From: DATCMH01 sp036563505 | Lineage (GTDB): Bacteria; Pseudomonadota; Alphaproteobacteria; Rhizobiales; Beijerinckiaceae | Direction of reading: 5' to 3' | Assembly: GCA_036563505.1 (NCBI GenBank) | Contig: DATCMH010000016.1 | Coordinates: 62,001 to 126,000 of the forward strand | Length of the DNA stretch: 64,000 nt | Shown here: positions 58,988 through 64,000 of the stretch, piece by piece | Layout: each line of letters begins with the position of its first letter | How positions within the stretch are numbered: position 1 is the stretch's first letter | Notes under the pieces: model-generated | Databases searched by the model: none | What the model saw: only the letters and a program-made list of their open reading frames with translations | What the model was told of the DNA's origin: nothing | Program-made: the position numbers and the translations under genes

Positions 58988-60349
58988 TCAGCTCGACCGC
59001 TTGATCGCGAAGGACGCGAGATACTCGTCCGGCTTCGCCGGATCGAAGGTCTTGCCCATGACAACGAAGGACTTGGTCGACGCTGCCAGCGGGGTGAGGC
59101 CCGCCTCCTTCATCAGCTTCTCGGCATCCGTCGCGAGGTAGACCTGCCGGGCCACCGCGGCGTAGTCGAGGTCGCCCTTGACCTGGCCCCAACGCTTCAT
59201 CTGGGTGAGGATCCACACCGCGAAGGACTCGTAGGGGAACGGGTCGAAGTTGATGCGGTTGGCGTCGCGCTTCACGGAGCCCAAGCCGTCGGCGTAGGTG
59301 CCGGTGAGGATCTGCTCCAGCACGACCGGCGGCTGGTTGAGGTAGTTCGCCGGCGCGATGGCTTCCGCGATGGCCTTGCGGTTCTCGGCCTTGGCCGCGT
59401 AGGCCGTGGCCTCGATGATGCCCTTCAAGAGCGCCGCGTAGGTGTTCGGCATCGAGGTCACGAACTCGCGCGACGCCGCGAAGGCGCAGCACGGATGGCC
59501 GTCCCAGAGCTCCTTCGAGAGAACGTGGATGAAACCGACGCCGTCATAGACCGCGCGCTGGTTGAAGGGGTCGGGACCTAAGAAGCCGTCGATGTTGTCA
59601 GCGCGGAGGTTCGCGACCATCTCGGGCGGCGGCACGGCGCGGATCTGCACGTCCGTGTCCGGGTCGATGCCGTGCTCCGCGAGGTAGTAGCGCAACAGAT
59701 AGTTGTGCATCGAGTAGTCGAAGGGCACGGCGAATTTGAAGCCCTTCCACGATCTCGGGTCGCGCTTGTCCTTGTGCTTCACGGCGAGCGTGATCGCCTG
59801 ACCGTTGATGTTCTCCACCGCCGGCATCGTGTAGGGCACCGGGTTCGAGCCCACGCCGAGCGTGATGGCGAGCGGCATCGGCGCCAGCATGTGGGCGGCG
59901 TCGTACTCCTTATTCAGAGTTTTGTCGCGGATCACCGCCCAACCGGCGGTCTTCACCACCTCCACGTTGAGGCCTTGCTTGGCGTAGAACCCCATCGGAT
60001 GCGCCATGATGATGGGCGTGGCGCAGGTGATCGGGATGAAGCCGACCTTGAGGTCCTTCTTCTCCGGCGCCGCGCCCTGCGCGAAGGCGTCCGTTACCGT
60101 GCCCAGCGGCAGGATCTGGCTCAGCGCCGCGAGCGCCGTCGAGGCGCCGACCGCCTTGAGGAAGGCCCGCCGCGTCGCGTCCTGCGGAAAGAGGGCGCGC
60201 ATCACCGTGCCCTCGACGACCCGGGCGAAACTCGCCTCGCCGTCGAGGGCGGCGTTGTCGTGGTCCGCCTGGCTCGCGTGACGGCCGCAGGAGCAGCGGC
60301 GGCGGCTGAGGCGCATCTTGGGGTCGAAGGGATCGTCGAAGGTGGACAT
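58988..60349 (-). CDS. cynA: Nitrate/cyanate-type ABC substrate-binding protein (NrtA/CynA/CmpA family)
   Basis: A 453-aa Tat-exported binding protein. The twin-arginine motif ATRRAFLKAVGAS lies at residues 58-70, preceded by an unusual 57-residue N-terminus with a Cys/His cluster (RRRCSCGRHASQADH; Cys19, Cys21, His24, His30). The mature part has LKVGFIPITCATPIIMAHPMGFYAKQGLNVEVVK, AAHMLAPMPLAITLGVGS and PYTMPAVENINGQAITLA, typical of NrtA/CmpA. I recall similar CxCGRH N-termini in alphaproteobacterial relatives, so ATG 60349 is kept; ATG 60202 would give a plain Tat signal. Cyanate is the probable ligand given cynS, but nitrate is possible. Confidence 0.88.
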   Translation of the reverse strand: MSTFDDPFDPKMRLSRRRCSCGRHASQADHDNAALDGEASFARVVEGTVMRALFPQDATRRAFLKAVGASTALAALSQILPLGTVTDAFAQGAAPEKKDLKVGFIPITCATPIIMAHPMGFYAKQGLNVEVVKTAGWAVIRDKTLNKEYDAAHMLAPMPLAITLGVGSNPVPYTMPAVENINGQAITLAVKHKDKRDPRSWKGFKFAVPFDYSMHNYLLRYYLAEHGIDPDTDVQIRAVPPPEMVANLRADNIDGFLGPDPFNQRAVYDGVGFIHVLSKELWDGHPCCAFAASREFVTSMPNTYAALLKGIIEATAYAAKAENRKAIAEAIAPANYLNQPPVVLEQILTGTYADGLGSVKRDANRINFDPFPYESFAVWILTQMKRWGQVKGDLDYAAVARQVYLATDAEKLMKEAGLTPLAASTKSFVVMGKTFDPAKPDEYLASFAIKRSS

Positions 60350-60390
60350 GCGGGAGCCCCAGAGCGAACAAGTGAGTCGCCTTTCGGGTC

Positions 60391-60406
60391 AGCAAGGCCC
60401 ATGCCA
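60391..60406 (-). promoter_or_regulatory. Sigma-54 promoter for the cyanate/nitrate operon
   Basis: The minus strand reads TGGCATGGGCCTTGCT, against the RpoN consensus TGGCACG-N4-TTGCW: only one position differs. GG and GC are 10 bases apart. It ends 42 bases upstream of the binding-protein ATG, the right distance for transcription. Nitrogen-limitation control by NtrC is likely; no clear NtrC dyad was found in the 200 bases upstream. Confidence 0.72.
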
Positions 60407-60737
60407 GCCAGCCGGACAGCTGACCGTGGCGGCGGCTGCGCGGGGAGCGTGGTCGTTGCACAAAAATTCGGCAGATGCGCTGCCGAACGGGAGATCGCTG
60501 CTCTTCTGCCCTCAACTGCAGCAATAGCTCTCGTGCTTGAGCCGATCGAGCGCTGGCATGACGTCGCTCGCGCCGGCGCCAGATCAGGCCTGCATCGGTC
60601 AACTTGGTGACAAATCTCGCGATCGATGCCGCCCCAGTGTTGCGCCGCTCCTACAGTCCTGAACCGCGGGCTGCCGTAAGGTGCCTCCGCCGAGGACTGG
60701 GCCGAGGAGCTGGCCCGGCCTCTGCAAGGCGTCCATC
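60407..60737. other. Intergenic region without recognised genes
   Basis: Together with 60350-60406 it forms the 388-base gap between the divergent cyn operon and the Wzy-like gene. Beyond the sigma-54 element I see no ORF with convincing codon bias and no member of the repeat families. Enhancer sites for the cyn promoter and the promoter of the plus-strand gene should be here; none could be pinpointed. Confidence 0.5.
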
Positions 60738-61991
60738 ATGCGTCCCCTCCCGACAGCGCCGTCGCGCCGCAGCGCGGGCGTCGACCCCGCCGCCGATGCT
60801 GCCGCCCTCCTGCGGCGGGTCGGGTTCGCGACTCTGATGGTCGTCCTGCCCTCGCTGGCGCTCGTGACGCGCCGCGGGCTCGTCGTGCTGGCGCCGATTG
60901 GGGTGGCGCTCCTCGTCATCGCCTCCTTCCTCGACGGGCAGCACCGTCCTCTGCGGGTCACGGCCTGGCGGCTTACCGCGTCCCGCGCCGGTCTGGCCGC
61001 AGGCCTCGCGGCGCTCTGGTGCGCCCTGTCCCTCGTCTGGACGCCCTTTTTGTCGCCCGCGGCCGAGCGGCTCTTCAACATCGCGGCGACGGTGGGCGTC
61101 GCCTTCGCGGGCGTCTTCGCTCTGCCCGATCGGATGCGCTCGGCGAACCTCTATCTCCTGCCGGTCGGTGTGGGCTTGGCCGCGCTCGTCGCCATCGGCG
61201 TCGCCCTCGTGGTGCCGGGCGCCCGCGACGGCACGGACGAAGCGGCGCAGAATCTCGGGCGCGGCCTCGTCGTGCTCGCGCTGTTCGTCTGGCCGGCGGT
61301 GGCCTGGCTGCGCTCGCGCCACCGCGACCTCGAAGCCTTGGGGCTCGCCGTCGCCGTGGCCTTCGCCGCCGTGCTGGGGCCCGATGCCATGCCGGTGATC
61401 GCGCTCGGCATCGGCGCCGCAGTCTACGCCCTCGTCGCGGCGGCGCCCGCGCTCGGCGTGAGGGTCACCGCCGCGGGCATGGCGGGGCTCCTCGCGGTGG
61501 CGCCGCTCCTGCCCTTCGTCGGCCGCCCGCTCTCCGCGCTGATCCTCGGCCCGTCCCACCCGATCACCCACAGCCTCGCGATCTGGCGGCGCCTCGTGCT
61601 CTCCGAGCCCGTGCGCCTCATCACCGGCCACGGCTTCGAGACGGCCCTGCGCGGACGCTTCGTCGGGCTTCTTCATCCCAACGCCCCGAGCACCCTGCTC
61701 CTCGAGGTCTGGTACGAGCTCGGCATCGTCGGGGCGCTCGCCGGCGCCGTGGCGCTCTGGGCGGCGGTGCGCCGGGCGGGCCGCGAGCATCCCGTGCTCC
61801 TGCCCGGCATCACGGCGGCCTTCGCGACGGCCTACGCCTTCGCGTGCCTCGGCATCGGCACGGCGCAGATGTGGTGGTTCACGGCGCTCTCTCTCCTCGT
61901 CCTCGTCTTCGTGGCGAACGAGCGCGGCCAGTTCCGCACCACACGGCCGAAGGCGGTGCTCTTCAACAGGGTGGCCGCGAACGACCGCTGA
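60738..61991 (+). CDS. O-antigen ligase/Wzy-like membrane protein
   Basis: A 417-aa polytopic protein with about eleven membrane segments. The Wzy_C-like loop is near residues 265-330: HPITHSLAIWRRLVLSEPVRLITGHGFETALRG, followed by LLHPNAPSTLLLEVWYELGIVGALAGAVAL, with the typical H-x-N...L-x-x-W-x-E-x-G-x-x-G signature. Such proteins join or polymerise lipid-linked oligosaccharides. No glycosyltransferase or polysaccharide genes lie next to it, which is unusual for a ligase. ATG 60738 begins MRPLPTAPSRR; an upstream start (60681) would add 19 residues. Confidence 0.8.
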   Translation: MRPLPTAPSRRSAGVDPAADAAALLRRVGFATLMVVLPSLALVTRRGLVVLAPIGVALLVIASFLDGQHRPLRVTAWRLTASRAGLAAGLAALWCALSLVWTPFLSPAAERLFNIAATVGVAFAGVFALPDRMRSANLYLLPVGVGLAALVAIGVALVVPGARDGTDEAAQNLGRGLVVLALFVWPAVAWLRSRHRDLEALGLAVAVAFAAVLGPDAMPVIALGIGAAVYALVAAAPALGVRVTAAGMAGLLAVAPLLPFVGRPLSALILGPSHPITHSLAIWRRLVLSEPVRLITGHGFETALRGRFVGLLHPNAPSTLLLEVWYELGIVGALAGAVALWAAVRRAGREHPVLLPGITAAFATAYAFACLGIGTAQMWWFTALSLLVLVFVANERGQFRTTRPKAVLFNRVAANDR

Positions 61992-61997
61992 ACCCGT

Positions 61998-62720
61998 TCA
62001 GCTGGCTAGGGCCTGGCGGCCCGCGACGAGCTCCGCCGAGCGCTGGTCGACGTGGGAGCGGTCGGGATTGCCGGCAGGGTTCGCCCGCGTCGGCAGCACC
62101 TCCATGAAGGCGAGGAAGCGCTCGTGCGCGACCTCGTGCAGCCGGCGCAATTCGGCGAGCGGCTCGGGATGGTCGTCGACGCGAAGGTCGAGGATCGGGT
62201 AGGGCTCAGATCCCCACACCTTGAGCGCCGCCGACTGCTTGCCGCGCTTGTCGCCGCCCTCCGCCTGACCGGCGTCGAGGGCCGCGATGAGGCGGTCGGC
62301 GAAGCCCAGATCGCTCCTCGCGAGGAAGGTGGCGAGCGTCGCCTCGACCACTTTTGGCCCTGCGAGCATGTTGCCGGCGACGGACACGCTCGGGCCCGAC
62401 ACGTGGCCGGCCCAGTCGACGCAAGCGCTGCCCGTGTGCTGGGCCGTGCGGCCCTCCTGGTCGACGAGGTGCAACTGCCGGTGCGCCGCGTTGGCGTCGG
62501 TCGGAAGAAGGTAGGCGAGGGCGGCGTCGGCCGGGCAGCCTTCCCCTAAGAGCCGCAGGGCGTCGATGCCCCAGAGCGGGTTGACGAAGGCCTGCGTCGC
62601 CACAGCGCCGGTGCCACCCGCGCCGTAGGCGCACAGCCCACCGACGGCGAAGAACTTCGTGGTGACGGCGAGCCCGAGCTGGCCGGTCGCGGGGTCGCGG
62701 GCGACGATGGACCAGGTCAT
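61998..62720 (-). CDS. DUF1028 family protein (Ntn-hydrolase-like)
   Basis: A 240-aa protein that begins MTWSIVARDPATGQLGLAVTTKFFAVGG and continues AGGTGAVATQAFVNPLWGIDALRLL, HTGSACVDWAGHVSGPSVSVAGNMLAGPKVV, closely following the DUF1028 pattern. The fold is related to Ntn hydrolases, and some members carry a peptidoglycan-binding tail, absent here. Function is unproven. The gene lies 4 bases from the gamma-glutamyltransferase gene on the same strand, suggesting a joint role in peptide or amide breakdown. Confidence 0.87.
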   Translation of the reverse strand: MTWSIVARDPATGQLGLAVTTKFFAVGGLCAYGAGGTGAVATQAFVNPLWGIDALRLLGEGCPADAALAYLLPTDANAAHRQLHLVDQEGRTAQHTGSACVDWAGHVSGPSVSVAGNMLAGPKVVEATLATFLARSDLGFADRLIAALDAGQAEGGDKRGKQSAALKVWGSEPYPILDLRVDDHPEPLAELRRLHEVAHERFLAFMEVLPTRANPAGNPDRSHVDQRSAELVAGRQALAS

Positions 62721-62724
62721 CGGT

Positions 62725-64000
62725 TCACCGTCCCACCGCGTAGGCCGTCATGAGGCGGGGGCTCGCGGCGGCGTGCAGGAGCCCGTCCTCGTCCCGCGCC
62801 GCGGCGACGAGGCGCCCGACCGTCCAGGCCGGCGCCACCTCGACGTCGTGGCCCTTGGCGCGAAGCTCGGCGATGGTTTCCTCCCCGAAGCTCTCCTCGA
62901 CGGTGAGGGAGCCGGGCTTCTGCTCCCGCGGGTAGAAGGACGAGGGGAAATGCGAGGTGTGCATCATCGGCAGGTCGATGCATTCCTGCAGGTTGAGACC
63001 GTGATGGGCGTGGCGCAGGAAGAGCTGGAGCTGCCACTGCTCCTGCTGGTCGCCGCCGGGCGAGCCGAAGACCATGTACGGCCGGTCGTCGCGCTCGGCC
63101 AGGGTGGGGGTGAGCGTGGTCCGCGGGCGCTTGCCGGGCTCGAGACTCGCCGGCAGCCCGGGCTCGAGCCAGAACATCTGGGCGCGGGAATTGAGCGCGA
63201 AGCCGAGCTCGGGGATGGTGGGCGAGGATTGCAGCCAACCGCCTGAGGGCATGGCCGCGAGCATGTTGCCCTCGGAATCGATGACGTCGATATGCACCGT
63301 ATCGCCGCGACGCACGGAGCGATTCTCGCCGGCCGAGCGCATCTCGGCCATGGTCGGCTCCGCGTTCTGGACGCCGCGGTTCTGGGTCGACAGCTCGCGA
63401 AGCACCTTGAGCATCCGCTCGACTTGGAGCTCGTAACCGGGGATGCGGCCCGGGCGCAGCTCCCGCGAGGCGGTGTCGCCGATGAGGCGGGCGCGCTCGT
63501 GGAGGTAGGCGTCCGAGAGAAGCGTCTCCAGCGGCACGTCGACGAAGGCCGGGTCGCCGAGATAGGCCTCGCGGTCGGCGAAGGCCAGCTTCATGGCTTC
63601 CGCCACGGCGTGGACGAAACCGGCGCTCGCCGGCCCCATACCGGCGAGATTCGTACTGTCGAGGAGACCGATGGTTTCGAGGAACACGGCGCCCTGGCCC
63701 CACGGGCCGATCTTGTGGACCGTGTAGCGGCCGTGCCGGCGGGAGATCGGCGCCTCGTAGGTGGCCTGCCAGCCGGCCATGTCCTGCGCCGTCAGGACGC
63801 CGCGGTGCCGGGAGCCTGACTGATCCATGACCTCCGTCTCGCGGCAGAAGCGGTCGATCGCTTCCGCCACGAACCCCTTCGCGAAAGCCTCGCGGGCCGC
63901 CTCGATCTCCATCTCACGGGAGCGGCCGGGCTGTTCGGCCTCCTTGAGGATGCGCCGCCAGGTGTTCGCCAGCGCCTCGTTGCGGAAGATCTCGCGCGGC
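62725..64000 (-). CDS. ggt: Gamma-glutamyltransferase family protein, N-terminus beyond the window
   Basis: At least 424 residues are visible and the frame is open to the window edge (PREIFRNEALANTWRRIL... before the first internal Met), so the N-terminal part is missing. Features: the segment ATYEAPISRRHGRYTVHKIGPWGQG, AEAMKLAFADREAYLGDP, then the autocleavage/catalytic Thr in GDTVHIDVIDSEGNMLA (Thr codon at 63298-63300), and GSPGGDQQEQWQLQLFL (oxyanion region). The enzyme hydrolyses or transfers the gamma-glutamyl group of glutathione and related compounds; members of this branch may act as acylases. Co-directional with DUF1028. Confidence 0.9.
   Translation of the reverse strand, partial: PREIFRNEALANTWRRILKEAEQPGRSREMEIEAAREAFAKGFVAEAIDRFCRETEVMDQSGSRHRGVLTAQDMAGWQATYEAPISRRHGRYTVHKIGPWGQGAVFLETIGLLDSTNLAGMGPASAGFVHAVAEAMKLAFADREAYLGDPAFVDVPLETLLSDAYLHERARLIGDTASRELRPGRIPGYELQVERMLKVLRELSTQNRGVQNAEPTMAEMRSAGENRSVRRGDTVHIDVIDSEGNMLAAMPSGGWLQSSPTIPELGFALNSRAQMFWLEPGLPASLEPGKRPRTTLTPTLAERDDRPYMVFGSPGGDQQEQWQLQLFLRHAHHGLNLQECIDLPMMHTSHFPSSFYPREQKPGSLTVEESFGEETIAELRAKGHDVEVAPAWTVGRLVAAARDEDGLLHAAASPRLMTAYAVGR

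Overview
The window is GC-rich chromosomal DNA with very strong G/C bias at third codon positions, short intergenic gaps and several 4-base start/stop overlaps. Gene content points to an alphaproteobacterium of the Hyphomicrobiales (Rhizobiales), for example a Methylobacteriaceae- or Beijerinckiaceae-like lineage. The clues are homospermidine synthase, a fold-III ornithine decarboxylase with a long leader, the DUF2937 and Uma2 families, an AprI/Inh inhibitor, a NrtA/CmpA-type binding protein with a Cys/His N-terminus, and families of palindromic intergenic repeats. The genus cannot be fixed from sequence alone. I found no rRNA or tRNA genes, no CRISPR array, no prophage and no conventional insertion sequence.

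Layout. 0.2-5.9 kb: a zinc-scavenging locus with a Zur-type operator, a His-rich mini-ORF, an AztABC/ZnuABC transporter, a CobW-family GTPase, a cytosolic WD40 protein, a CxxxxC small protein and DUF2937. 5.9-12.8 kb: housekeeping and polyamine genes (homospermidine synthase; ornithine decarboxylase with a leader of about 475 nt carrying an upstream ORF). 13.4-17.2 kb: opgG, a RimI-like acetyltransferase, a creatininase-family hydrolase, a coiled-coil protein and a RidA-family protein. 17.2-24.7 kb: a probable nitrogen-scavenging operon behind a sigma-54-like promoter, with an NMT1/THI5-type ABC transporter, a cytosine-deaminase-like amidohydrolase, a GlcD-type flavoprotein, two tandem flavodoxin-fold quinone reductases and a MarR regulator. 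25-27.5 kb: chromate and EamA transporters. 27.9-41.5 kb: a sugar-acid island with a CUT1-type ABC importer, GarR/HIBADH-like and D-2-hydroxyacid dehydrogenases, DenD, a BDH2-like SDR, a PEP-mutase/isocitrate-lyase-family lyase and an IlvD/Edd dehydratase, interrupted by an AprI/Inh inhibitor and a double-GNAT fusion. 42-50.7 kb: aminotransferase, tadA, rluB with a very long basic tail, rsmD, an orphan TctC protein, a GDPD esterase, nudC and a HIT protein. 50.7-56.3 kb: a nucleoside-type ABC transporter plus codA (pyrimidine salvage), with a GIY-YIG nuclease gene between them. 56.3-60.4 kb: cyanase plus a nitrate/cyanate ABC transporter behind a sigma-54-like promoter. 60.7-64 kb: a Wzy/O-antigen-ligase-like protein, DUF1028 and a gamma-glutamyltransferase cut by the window edge.

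Two themes stand out. First, three operons for nitrogenous small molecules each have a GGCA-N6-TTGC (-24/-12) element upstream, suggesting common RpoN/NtrC control. Second, five families of dispersed palindromic repeats fill many gaps. The GIY-YIG gene lies between the two arms of one of these palindromes, which raises the possibility of a small autonomous repeat/nuclease element with gene-free derivatives elsewhere in the window. Other items for follow-up are the CobW/WD40/CxxxxC zinc trio, the leader ORF of the ornithine decarboxylase gene, and an ABC ATPase whose C-terminal residues are encoded by a repeat.
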